From Zeugodacus cucurbitae (Eukaryota > Arthropoda > Insecta > Diptera > Tephritidae): a stretch of 64,000 bases of DNA. The DNA lies in the NCBI RefSeq assembly GCF_028554725.1, contig NC_071671.1:43532001-43596000 (forward strand). The letters are read 5' to 3'. This document shows, one piece after another, positions 18,897 through 29,159 of the stretch (its first letter is position 1; every line of letters begins with the position of its first letter). The notes beneath the pieces were generated by a model, which made no database searches, was not told the origin of the DNA, and saw nothing but the letters and a program-made list of their open reading frames with translations. The position numbers and the translations under genes were made by a program.

Positions 18897-21165
18897 TTTG
18901 ATTGCAGGAATGTACCAAAGCATTAGCCAAAGGGTTTGGATGTTCACGAAGTTTAGAAATATATTTCTTTCTACTGTCCTCTATCTCCTTCTTTACCATA
19001 GGAATATCAAGATCTTTATGGATATTTTCGTTACGCATGTACCATGGTGAACCCGTGATTGTTCTAAGCATTTTAGATTGGAATCTCTGAATTATATCAA
19101 TGTTGGTTGCACAGGTCGTACCCCACAGTTGAATACCATACATCCAAATCGGTTTTATGATTACATTGTATAACAGGACTTTGTTGTCTAGGCTAAGTTT
19201 AGAATTTTTGTTTAAAAGCCAATTTAAATTGGCTGCTCTTAACTTCATGCATGTTATTTTACTCGGTATATGTTTCCGCCACGTGAGCCTTCGATCCAGG
19301 TGAATCCCAAGATAAGTTACTTCATTCGCTTGGGGTACTAGCACATTGTTTATTTTAACTGTCCGGCATGTTTCCGATCTTAGCGAGAATGTAACATGCT
19401 TGCATTTTTGCTCATTAATATTTATACGCCAGTTGGCTAGCCATTCTTCGACGCAAGTTAAGTGTTCCTCTAATACTCTTGATGCTCTTATGGGGCATTT
19501 GTTACGGCTTATTAGGGCTGTGTCATCCGCAAAAGTTGATGTCAGTACGTTATTAGCTATTGGAATGTCTGCTGTATATATTATGTACAGGGTAGGGCCT
19601 AATACACTGCCCTGAGGTACACCGGCCCTTATTGCTCGTTCTTCTGATATGAAATCTGCTACTTTAACTGTAAATTTCCTATTTCTTAAATATGACTCCA
19701 ATGTTTTATGCAATTCGTAAGGTAAAACGTTTTTGATTTTCCATAAAAGGCCTTCATGCCAGACCTTATCGAACGCCTGAGCTACATCGAGAAAAATAGC
19801 TGAACAGTACTCTCTGTGCTCGAATGCCTTCCTGATTTCGTTTGTAATTCTATTCACTTGCTCTACTGTGCCATGTTTAGCACGAAACCCGAATTGGTGG
19901 GTTGGTATTATATTATTTTCGTGGAGGAAAGGAGACATTTTTGATAGTAAAACTTTTTCGAATATTTTGGAAAGACAGGGTAAGAGACTTATTGGTCTGT
20001 AGGAAGACGGTTGTATTAAGTCTTTTCCAGGTTTATCTATCATGATGATCTGCGACTTTTTCCACGAAATTGGATAGTACCCGAAACCAAGAATTGCATT
20101 AAAGAGCAAAGAGAGCACTGATATAGCAATATTTGGCAACTCAATTAACATTTTTGGAGTAAAATTATCGTGTCCTGTAGACTTTTTCGGATTTAGCTCT
20201 TTTAGGATCTTGTTAATTTCATAAGTAGACGTCCTAATAGACACGCTTGACTCGTTTGCGATATTGGGCAAAGTTGGCAACTTAAAATTGTTTTTTGGAC
20301 CATTGGGTTGAAATACCTTTTCTAGGTGATTTGCAAAGCAATTTGCCTTTTCCTTATTACTACGCGCCCAATTACCATTCAAATGTCTTATAGGTATGTT
20401 GGAATCTACTGGTGGCTTAAAAGACTTTTGGGCTTTCCAAAGAGAGTTTTTCTTGCTTGAATTTGGACACAGGTGCTTTATATAATTTTCAGTATTGTAT
20501 TCTTCATCGCGTTTAAGTGCTTTTTTTAACTTACGTACAGCCGATTTCAGTTGACGCAGAGTTGAAGGGGAACGACTTAACTGCCATTCACGTCTGGCTT
20601 GCCTTTTCTCATTTACAAGCTTTTCTATTTCAATATTAGAGATGTTTCTAAAAACCTTAACGTTTCTTTCAGGTGTTGCCAAGACAGCTGCATTAGTTAT
20701 TACATCATTGAATTCCATTATGCTTTCATCAATATCTCTTCCTGTACTTATTTTTAAATCGATATTAATGTGGCTACTGATATATTTTCTATATTTCAAC
20801 CAGTTAGTTTTAAAAGATGTTAGAGATACTTTTGGCTCAAATATCATGGGCTGTTCGCATAACTTTATAAGTACAGGAGAATGATCAGAACATAAGTCAA
20901 TACATGTATCTACTTTTATTAGCGATCTATCTATATTTTTGACTACAGCAAAATCTATTAAGTCTGGTATTTTGTTTCTATCACTGGGCCAGTATGTCGG
21001 CTTACCAGGAGATATTATATCAAGGTTATTGTGCTTATTTATAATAGTGTTGTACAGCTGTCGTCCTTTCGGATTAATAAGACGTGAGCCCCAGTACATG
21101 TGTTTTGCATTATAATCACCACCTGCTAGAAATCTTGGACCTAGCGTTCCAAAAAAATCTTTAAG
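18897..21165 (-). pseudogene. Jockey ORF2: partial endonuclease and reverse transcriptase
   Basis: The minus-strand frame is open from about 21165 (first ATG at 21099) to the BEL insertion. It starts in the middle of the AP endonuclease domain (GGDYNAKHMYWGSRL, IDFAVVK, LCSDHSPV), so about the first 100 residues are gone. The reverse transcriptase is complete: KKSTGHDNFTPKML, SYRPISLLPCLSKIFEK, FGFRAKHGTVEQ, IFLDVAQAFDKVWH, AGVPQGSVLGPTLY, catalytic FADD near residue 520 counted from 21099, and VTYLGIHLDRRLTW. The C-terminus is interrupted by the BEL element, and its last ten codons lie at 7323-7357. It is non-functional because of the N-terminal deletion and the insertion. Confidence 0.93.
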
Positions 21166-22441
21166 TTTACAGGCTGTAATTTAATTCCATTTGGTGGACT
21201 TTGCTGTTGTTGCATTTGCACAGCGTTGCCTTTTACCACATTTGCATAGCTTCCCTGGACAAGGATATTCTTAGAATTACCAGGTTTCGAACTCTGGTCT
21301 GCAATTTCTACATTTTCATTACGAGGGATATTCATCATTTGGTTACGACGAGCTTGAATTCCCAGTGACAATTTTGATTTCAAGTCTTTATATACAGGGC
21401 AGCCCCTGTAGTTAGCAGTGTGATTTCCTCCACAATTACTGCATTTTTTATTTGTATCCTCTTTTTTAAGAGCACATTTTGAAGTTGGGTGTAAATCACC
21501 ACATACCACACAAACACTGCGTAGAGTGCAATATGATTTGGTATGCCCATACTCTTGGCAGTTAGTGCATTGTATCGGACCATTTCTTTTATGAGGTTCT
21601 TCAACGGTAATTCTAAGATGGAGTAAATATTTTAAGTTATATATTGGGTGTGTTTTATTCTTTTTTTTAATGGATTAGAGTTTGGCAACAATTCGATCTT
21701 AAACATTGGTTGTGGTACTTTATTTCTATTGAAGATATTCACCACATTTTTAATTCCAAAGCCGCATTCTTCAAGGGCTTCTTTGATATCGTTAGATTCT
21801 ACCGAAGACTCAATGCCTTTTACAACAACAACTAGGCCTTTAGAGCTCTTCAGTTGATAAGAATAATAATTCTTGTTGTTATTTGATAAAAATCTCACTA
21901 TGTCCATAAAACTTTTCTCAGTGTAGGACTGTATTTTAGTTTCATCTATATTGCCTTTTTTCAAAGACACTATATGAAAATTATTAGTACCTACAACTTC
22001 ACTTAATTTAGCAACAAGTGCATTCGAGCTGCGCTCACGCAAATATATTGACGGCGGTTTGGCATTCACGACTGTGGTTGTACCCTTCGCATCGTCTTCC
22101 AATCCATTGCTTAATAAGGCAAATCTGTTGCCATTTAAATTACCAGGCTTATTTGTATTAAGCGAGGCGGGTTGAAATTTTTTGGAATTTACCGCTGTCT
22201 TGATAGGACTTAATTTTCTTTTTATGTTGACGTAGCGGTCAATTCCAATCTGGACAGATGGTCCTTTTCTTTGTAAATAGTACATGCTCACCTCGCTTTG
22301 TGTTTTCAGATTTGTTGTTGTGCACTTGTTTGTTTTTTTCTCCTTCTGCTGATCCTCTCTGCTGTTCGGCTGAGCGCTTCGATGACTCATCAGCATCAAA
22401 GAATGCCTACGACCTTGTTGTTGAGGCTGCGCAGCGCTCAT
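21141..22441 (-). pseudogene. Jockey ORF1 (gag-like) with one frameshift
   Basis: ATG start at 22441. The N-terminal 260 residues are Gln/Ser/Lys-rich, followed by an RRM-like fold region (LVVVVKGIESSVESNDIKEA). A one-base slip in the A8 run near 21661-21668 shifts the frame. The other frame then carries three zinc knuckles (CTNCQEYGHTKSYC, CVVCGDLHPTSKC, CSNCGGNHTANYRGC), the hallmark of Jockey ORF1. It ends out of frame against ORF2 at about 21165 through a deletion. The protein normally binds the element RNA and is needed for retrotransposition. Confidence 0.9.
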
Positions 22442-22649
22442 GTTTGTTTTTCTTTTTTGTTTTGCTCACTTTTTTAATAATTTGTTTATTGTTTTTAAGC
22501 TCTTGTTGTAGTTTTTTTGTTTATGTTTTGATTTTGATTTTTCCGCGGTAGTTTTTTAGTTGTTTTGCTTATTTAATGTTATTTGTTTTATTTTAGGTAA
22601 ATCAAATAAATCACGGAGCGCATTAAAACTCGTCCGCACACTTTCGTGA
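22442..22649 (-). other. Jockey 5' UTR
   Basis: About 200 bp of A-rich sense sequence between the 5' target duplication and the ORF1 ATG. Jockey elements carry an internal promoter in this position, but I see no specific motif to assign. Confidence 0.7.
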
Positions 22650-22661
22650 TGGCTGAATTCG
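22650..22661. repeat. Target-site duplication of the Jockey insertion (right)
   Basis: TGGCTGAATTCG, identical to 7165-7176. Confidence 0.92.
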
Positions 22662-23216
22662 TGATGGAGAATCTTTATTCTTTCCCATCGATTTATTAAA
22701 GAGAGTGAGTCTCCTTCAGTCTCAGATATGGCGAGAAGAGGAGTTCCTCTTAAGAAATGACCTGGTGTGAGGGCTGTGAAATCGCAGGGATCTTGCGAGA
22801 GGGGTGATATATTTATTGATAATCTCAGGGGAGACTTCTTTCAAGAAGTTTATAAACTCCTTCTCTGTGGCTCTTTGGGCTCCGACAAAGTGTTTTCAAT
22901 TGTCGCTCATTATCTTTGAAGGAAATCCGCGTCGTCCGACAAAGCGTGCAAATGCTGCAGTAGTCATATCTGAACATAGCTCGAGGTGTACTGCCTTTGT
23001 CGTAAAGCATACAAAAACAGCCACATACCCTTTTCTGAAAGAGGACGACCTTAACATTGAGGCCTTTATCTGGGAAGGTCCAGTAAAATCAACCCCAGTG
23101 ATAATAAAGGGTAGAGCATAATTGCAACGTTCGGGTGGTAAGGCTGCCATTATCTGAGTACGCATCTTGTGTTTGTACATAGTACACTTGTCGGACCATC
23201 TGTTGCCTACCATTTA
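22662..23216 (-). pseudogene. BEL/Pao integrase fragment, outer element (right half)
   Basis: The minus-strand translation gives integrase blocks PPERCNYALPFIITGVDFTG, GYVAVFVCFTTKAVHLEL, a MSDN catalytic-core piece, then TALTPGHFLRGTPLL and SLINRWERIKILHHEFS. Frameshifts occur and the segment with the third catalytic residue is deleted near 22810. Everything upstream of the integrase is missing. The fragment begins abruptly at 23216 against the spacer next to RTE copy D. It joins the left half at 6873-7176. Confidence 0.88.
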
Positions 23217-23298
23217 TATTATGATCCCGAAAATTATTGATTCAGTCAAATACGAATCAAACTGTGTTTTATAAGGTGAACAGAAGAATTCATATTTC
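23217..23298. other. Spacer shared (inverted) with 223-300
   Basis: Reverse complement of the sequence that follows RTE fragment A, nearly identical over about 80 bp. It links the outer BEL fragment with RTE fragment D. Confidence 0.75.
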
Positions 23299-23647
23299 CC
23301 AAGTGTAACCAGGTCGCTCTCCACCTTGTCTTTCCAACGGAGTGGAGGCCTTCCTCTCTCGCGACTTCCACCAGCGGGTACTGCATCGAACACTTTCAGA
23401 GCTGGAGTGTTTTCGTCCATTCGGACAACATAACCTAGCCAGCGTAACAGCTGTCTTTTTATTCGCTGAACTATGTCAATGTCGTCTTATAACTCGTACA
23501 GCTCATCGTTCCATCGTCTGCGGTATTAGCCATTGCCAATGTTCTGAGGACCATAAATCTTACGCAAAATTTTCCACTCGAAAACTCCTAGGGTCGCCTC
23601 ATATGATGTTGACATCGTTCCCGCTTCTACACCAATTAAGTAAGACG
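23299..23647 (-). mobile_element. RTE-clade fragment (copy D)
   Basis: Minus-strand RTE C-terminal region (VPAGGSRERGRPPLRWKDK, MDENTPALKVFDA) with frameshifts. It ends at the same internal position as copy A. The 5' side breaks into repeat R at 23648. Confidence 0.85.
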
Positions 23648-24361
23648 GGACATGAAAATAGTTGAAATCAGATATTAACCACGCCCACCTCCCATACAAA
23701 GGATAGGTTGAAAATTACTAAAAGTTACCTCACTAAGGAAAAACGTTAGTAACACAAAATTTTACAGAAGAAATTGCAGAAGTTTTTTACAAAATGGAAA
23801 ATGGGCGTGGCATCGACCACTTAATTGTCAAAAACCATATTTTAGGAACTGCTCGACCGGTTCGAATGAAATTCGGTAATTATATCGTATTTTCTTGACA
23901 CCCTGATGACACGTGTGGAAAGTGGATGAAGTCGGTTCACAACAACGACAACTTCCAATGTAACTCAATTTTGAACTCCATCTTATTCCTTCACTTTATT
24001 ATATATACATAAGGAACCAATAATATAGTGGAATAAAACTTTACACAAATACTGTATATGATCTCATGTGAAAAAATTGTCGAAATCGCACTATAATTTT
24101 CCAAAGCCCTGTAAATCGAATATGAAGAATTCAGTGACCCATGGTAATTTTTACCGAAAATTTCGGGAAATCTCTCAGGTATCATAATTTAATTGAGAGG
24201 AATTTTTTCTTCTTCTAATAGTGTGTCTCTGTACCATAAATGGTTAAAATCGGGATTTTTAAATTGTGTCAACTTGTGTGTTATCTTAATAAAAATATAT
24301 CAATAAATTGCGAGAGAATAAATGTTCGGTTGCACCCGAACTTAGCCTTTCCTTACTTGTT
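23648..24361 (+). repeat. Interspersed repeat R, copy 2 (5' truncated)
   Basis: Starts at ATGAAAATAGTTGAAATC, the same internal position as 841 in copy 1, and ends CCTTTCCTTACTTGTT. It holds about 270 bp (23970-24250) that are missing from copy 1. Confidence 0.85.
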
Positions 24362-24389
24362 CACAAGCAATTTGTTCATGTAAAGGAAC

Positions 24390-24670
24390 AGGTAAAACTG
24401 AACTATAAGGCTCCCGAAGCTTCTGTCGAGTCATTATCAATATTTGTGGCCTGTCGTTGTCCTGATGGAACACAAGTCTTCTCCTATTGTCTCAAACTGT
24501 CCGCTTCTGGTCAATTGTTTACTTCAGGCGGCCTCATTGTTGACATTACAGCTTCGAATTAAGTTTGGTCGTAGGGGAGTAGCTTAAAATAAATTATTAT
24601 CTGTCAAACCCATCAAACATCTAAGTAAAACCTTCCCGACTATTTTTTGTCTACCTATCTATTATAATAA
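24390..24670 (-). pseudogene. mariner transposase fossil, copy 2
   Basis: The same decayed mariner piece as at 1320-1600, with a slightly better-preserved region around 24480-24560 (the copy-1 CTTCTTCTTCTT expansion is absent). Minus strand, no open frame. Confidence 0.65.
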
Positions 24671-25138
24671 TACATTCATGTACATACAGTGATTCCCGCC
24701 TTCCTATTTATGAACTGAGTTTGTTTTATTAATTTTGTGATGTTATTTGTTTTTCTTTTGTTAATAGACTATGTTGCCAAATAAATTTATTCAGAAAAGA
24801 ATCGGTACCGAATATATTCGATTTTTAATTTTCCTAACCGCGGAGGGTTCGCCTTCTCACTTTAGAAGAAACTTCTGGTAGTCCCAATCAAAGTGTTATT
24901 CCCTTAAATAAATTCTCTTCAATTCATATACATATGTCATATTCTACCTGCGCAACCATTTCACTTTACAACGTTAATACCATTTTTACCTGATAACAAA
25001 GGTGAGATCATCAGGTAAATAAACTTGATCACGCCCAAAACAGTTAATGTTATATTTATATTGTTTCTGTTGCAGTGTTTGTGCAGTTATGTTTTTTTAA
25101 ACAAACAATAAAATTTTTGTTGTGGTGGTTAGCTTCCG

Positions 25139-25375
25139 TTAAATCATAGATACAATTTCCAGGTATTTAAGCCTTAGGGTTTCTACGGCATCAGCAACCT
25201 CATTAGAACTTATACGGCTTTTTACATTCCGTTTGGTAAATAATGACAACTTTTTTGAACTTAGATCAGGTAAATTTATTGCGTTAGAAAAATGATATAA
25301 AAACGACAGGGCACAACCGAATAATTCATTTGCATTTAGACTAGCAATTAGTGAGCATACACGAAGAGCAGACAT
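25139..25375 (-). CDS. Hypothetical 78-aa ORF in composite unit, copy 2
   Basis: Differs from the copy at 2096-2332 by one residue (Asp for Ala in NLPxLSSKK). It is divergent to the 183-aa ORF, as in copy 1. Function unknown, and coding status uncertain. Confidence 0.3.
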   Translation of the reverse strand: MSALRVCSLIASLNANELFGCALSFLYHFSNAINLPDLSSKKLSLFTKRNVKSRISSNEVADAVETLRLKYLEIVSMI

Positions 25376-25390
25376 CTCCTACAAGCAAAT

Positions 25391-25942
25391 ATGAACAATT
25401 CAGGCTCACCGAACTCCGAACTCCCAGATTACGAAACCATGATGGCAGACGAACTTTTATTATCTTCAGACATCGTAAAAAATTGTAAACATCTCCTACA
25501 AGCAAACATGAACAATTCAGGCTCACCGAACTCCGAACTCCCAGATTACGAAACCATGATGGCAGACGAACTGTTATTATCTTCAGACATAGTAGAAATT
25601 TGTAGATCTCCGTTATCTCCAGAAACATCGTGCAGTGAAAGCTCGTACTACTCCGAATCATCAGAGGATGATGAAAGAAATGGGGATTCGCCACATTCCC
25701 CCGCACGTCAGCAAATGCTGGAGCCATATGTAACCACACCTACTACATCGCATAAGAGCAAGCGAAAAAGACGCTTGAATTTTAATGATCCAACACAGAT
25801 TTACGATCTGTCGGACATCTCCGAAGAAGAAAGTGAAAGCGACGAACCAGCAGCCAAAAGACCAGCAAGTGATGATAGATTGACGGCAGAGTGGGTTAAC
25901 GATTTAGTGCAGCTGTTTAGGTTAAGGAGCACACATGTTTAA
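25391..25942 (+). CDS. Hypothetical acidic 183-aa protein, composite unit copy 2
   Basis: Same architecture and length as 2348-2899, including the doubled 39-residue block, acidic patches and the KSKRKRR basic cluster. It has ten residue differences and about five silent ones, and both copies have stayed open. A short 3' tail follows, with AATAAA-like signals near 26090. I do not recognise the family. Confidence 0.5.
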   Translation: MNNSGSPNSELPDYETMMADELLLSSDIVKNCKHLLQANMNNSGSPNSELPDYETMMADELLLSSDIVEICRSPLSPETSCSESSYYSESSEDDERNGDSPHSPARQQMLEPYVTTPTTSHKSKRKRRLNFNDPTQIYDLSDISEEESESDEPAAKRPASDDRLTAEWVNDLVQLFRLRSTHV

Positions 25943-26228
25943 TGGTGAATTAGTTAGTTAGTATAAGAATAAGTAAATGTGATTTAGAAATACGACTAGT
26001 TATTGAACAATGCTTGTAGACTATAGTTACAGTAAATAATTATGTCATAAATAACAAAATATTATCTTTTATATTTAAAATTTGAAAACAAAATAAATGA
26101 CTTTAAATCAACTTTAATTTTTTATTGCAACATATTAGGTAAAGAAAGCCTAGCAACCAAAAATTTCTCATCATTTTCTTTTAGAATGACTTCGGCTGTT
26201 TCTTTGTTATAAAATCCAAATATGTAGG

Positions 26229-26675
26229 TGACAGACGGCAGCAAAACGAGTTATAAACTCCCATAACAGCTGATTGGCAATAATATTTCCATTTTGGTAA
26301 AATAAAATTTGATAGAAGGCAAATATTGCGGTTGTTAGCCGCACAATTAGTAAAACATTACTAATTATTAAAAAAATATACATAAATACGTTATTATTAG
26401 AACTTCCATTTTAGCAAAAATTAGCTATTTCATTGCATGCGTATGTTTTTGTTTACATTTATTTGAAAAGCAGCTGTCAGTATTGCATATTTTCATTCAC
26501 AATAGGTTAAAAGAGGCCATGTATAATAATGTTGCCAACGAAAATGCCACTAACTCCCACTAACTCTCTAAAAGTTTGAGGATTAAATAGGAGTTAGCAA
26601 ACGGAGTTAACTGAGATAACTCTCGAATTAACCCCGATTAGAGCAGTTAATCCGAATTAACGCCGCCGTCTGTCA
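26229..26675. mobile_element. 447-bp inverted-repeat (MITE-like) element, copy 2
   Basis: Same inverted ends (TGACAGACGGC) and GTTAACTC-rich right subterminal region as at 3159-3605. Confidence 0.5.
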
Positions 26676-26769
26676 GGGGTATTAGAAAGATATTTCTTTT
26701 AGTTCCACTCAAATAGTTATACTCTAAGCTAAAAATCGACACTTCTCCATATTTGTGAAAGTAATTATT

Positions 26770-28150
26770 CATTTGTAAAAACACAGTTAGCTGTAATTCA
26801 ATTGTATCTACTTGATTTGTAAAATTATATACTTCTACACAAAAAGCTTTTCTCATGATTAAACAGCAAACACATCTGTGCGAGTCCTTTTTCAAAAAAT
26901 TAACTCAAAGCTGATCAGAACTTCAAACAAACCAAGTTGAATTCAAACAAATGCTAACATTTTCTGCTCTAATTCTTTAGAAACATACTGCTCTGCTTCA
27001 TATGAGCTTATATCTGTATCATTATACAAGCATGTACAGAGATATGTGTGCATACTTTGAACCGAGAATTTACCAAAACAAATACTTGGCTCAGTTGCAT
27101 AGCGCAAGCAAGCCCCCAACCAACTCAACTTATCTGCTGATTTCGATAGAGTGAATTGTAAGAGCAAACAACTCCTGCTAGTCGCACAATCCGTACACAT
27201 ACTAGATGAGAAACTTTCAAAAAAAGAAATTCCTTCACATGCAACAAGCGCCGCCTGCGCGTTTTCAGCGCAACTTCTCTGACGCAAAAAGTATTCACAG
27301 CTTTGCTGACGGAAAGCACATAAAGGCTTTTGAACTTTCACGGAAACGGTAACAGCTCTAATGTGTGCTAATTAATTAAATTGTTTACACTTTCAGCGAA
27401 GCAAGGACACTTTTTGAATGGCGGCGAATGAAAGGAAAATGTGAGGAAAGAAAAAAGAAAACAAAATGCGAAATGTTCCTAACTCAATTTAATCAAATTA
27501 ATTGAAAGTTGAAAATATTTAAATGTACTTGTCATAGAAATTACAGCACAGCTTTATGATGCTAAATATATAAGTACGATTGCTTTTTCCTGTGGCACAA
27601 TTTTCAGAGGAAACCGCTTCTGTATGAGACAAATTTAATTAGAATATAATTATTTTCTTTTTATATCATGAGAGATCGACAGAGCGGTAAAGATTGATTT
27701 GTGTACAAAGTCGACCAATTTTCAAACTAATTCGCTCATTTTATAACTGTTTACAAATTTACGTTGTCACTATATGATTATTTCACTTTCTTTAAATTTT
27801 TCTAATTGTTGAAAATCCTGCTCTGATTACATGGTTGGGAGTAGACTGTTGATGTCCAATTTGATCCATTGCCATTTGTGTTGTGCTCTCCAGGAACTGA
27901 ACTCTTCATTAGCGCTTGTAATTGGTGGACTGAAAACTAATATTTGAACTGGATCTGAATATTCTAGATAAGATGTATGATTAGATTGAAGGACATTTTC
28001 GGACTATATACTCGCAGGATATATTAAAAATTTAAATCGCAATTCCGACAGCATAAATAATATAAGGTGGTCTTCTATATCTCATTAGTTCTGCATTGCC
28101 ATATATAGGCCTGCTTTTTTAAGTTCTCTATCTATTGTAACTAGCAGTGA
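26770..28150. other. Intergenic sequence without a supported gene
   Basis: Ordinary AT-rich fly sequence. A 132-codon minus-strand open stretch at 26943-27341 has no recognisable domain and is treated as chance. I see no repeat. Confidence 0.6.
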
Positions 28151-28157
28151 TAAAATA

Positions 28158-29152
28158 TTAGGTGGTCAAATATCTCCCTTCCTTTTTTGCTCTTTATTCA
28201 ATGCTTTTTCAAAAGTGTTACAGTTATGCGCCATTTCGTTCGATAGTCTGTTTCCATCTAGTAGTCAAGCCCCTCGTAGAAGCCCCTCTCCTTATTTGCG
28301 AAGAACTCGGACAGTCACTTTTCACAAGCCTCTTTTGAGTTCAACTTTACACCACCAAGGGCGTTCGCCATGGACAGGAACAGGTGGTAATCACAAGGCG
28401 CTATGTCCGGGCTATATGGTGGTTGCGATAAAACCTCCCATCCGAGCACCCGTAGCTTCTGACGAGTCATCTACGTAGTGTGTGGTCTGGCGTTGTCCTG
28501 GTGGAACACTACACCCTTCCTGTTGGCCAATTCTGGACGCTTCTGGTCGATCGCCTGCTTCAAGCGGTCTAATTGTTCGGAGTAGATGTTAGAATTAAGC
28601 GTCTGGCCATATGGGAGCAGTTCATAGTGGATAATTTCCTTCCAATCCCACCAAACACACAGCAAAACCTTCCTGGCCGTCAATCCCGACATGGCCAGTG
28701 TTTGGGACGATTCACCGGTATATTCGGCCTTCGACCACGACCGTTTTCGCTTGATATTGTCATAATTGATCCAATTTTCGTCGCCAGTCATCATCCGCTT
28801 CAAAAATGGGTCGAGCTCGTTCCGTTTCAGCAGCTATGGCAGGCGTTGATTCGGCCCAGAAGGTTTTTTTGCGTCAAATCATGCGGCACCCAAACATCAA
28901 GCTTTTGCGTTATCCAGCCTTCTACAGAAGGTTTAAAATGGTTTGGTGACTAACTCCCATCTCCTGGGCGATGTCACGAGATGCCACATGTCGGTCTAGC
29001 TCGATGTTTTCCATGAAATATTGAAAGATTACTTGCTTACTTTAATTTCTAATTAAGTTATTTACTATTATATTCCGTTTACTTAATTTCAAGTTATTTT
29101 ATACCATTTTTCATTATAAATTCGTTGTGAGAAATCGAGTGCAACCACCTCA
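28158..29152 (-). mobile_element. mariner transposon, internally deleted
   Basis: The ends TTAGGTGGTCAAATATCTCC and (right end, reversed) GAGGTGGTTGCACTCGATTT are similar inverted termini next to TA dinucleotides. The interior encodes a decayed transposase on the minus strand. At about 1.0 kb it is shorter than an autonomous mariner (about 1.3 kb) because the transposase N-terminus is missing between the right terminus and about 29036. Confidence 0.8.
28195..29036 (-). pseudogene. mariner transposase, DD34D, decayed
   Basis: The minus-strand frame from about 28803 shows MTGDENWINYDN (first catalytic Asp), VWWDWKEIIHYELLPYGQT, GVVFHQDNARPH (second Asp) and PPYSPDIAPCDYHL (third Asp). There are exactly 34 residues between the second and third aspartates, the mariner signature. 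A TAG interrupts the frame just after NARPHTT. Upstream (28810-29036) helix-turn-helix remnants are readable in shifted frames (VASRDIAQEMGVSHQT, LDVWVPHDL). About the first 90 residues are absent. It is non-functional. Confidence 0.9.
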
Positions 29153-29159
29153 TATATTA

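Larger units (their letters stand above)
7177..22649 (-). mobile_element. Jockey-clade non-LTR retrotransposon (host of the inner nest)
   Basis: A minus-strand element with a 3' poly(A) tail (the T run at 7177-7193), 3' UTR, ORF2, ORF1 and 5' UTR. It is bounded by a 12-bp target duplication and inserted in the integrase-region coding sequence of an older BEL element. Without the BEL insertion at 7358-18891 it is about 3.9 kb. It has an internal deletion that fuses the end of ORF1 to the middle of the ORF2 endonuclease domain, plus one frameshift in ORF1, so it cannot move on its own. Confidence 0.92.
23648..26765 (+). repeat. Composite duplicated unit, copy 2
   Basis: Direct repeat of 841-3690. 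After about 26765 the sequence becomes unique, so this is the right limit of the duplicated block. Confidence 0.9.

Noticed and set aside
26943..27341. 132-codon minus-strand ORF with many cysteines
   Set aside because: No recognisable motif, no regular cysteine spacing and no splice or context support.
28064..28090. AAGGTGGTCTTCTATATCTC, resembling the left mariner terminus
   Set aside because: It lies about 95 bp outside the better terminus at 28158. It may be a diverged fragment but cannot be supported as a second element.
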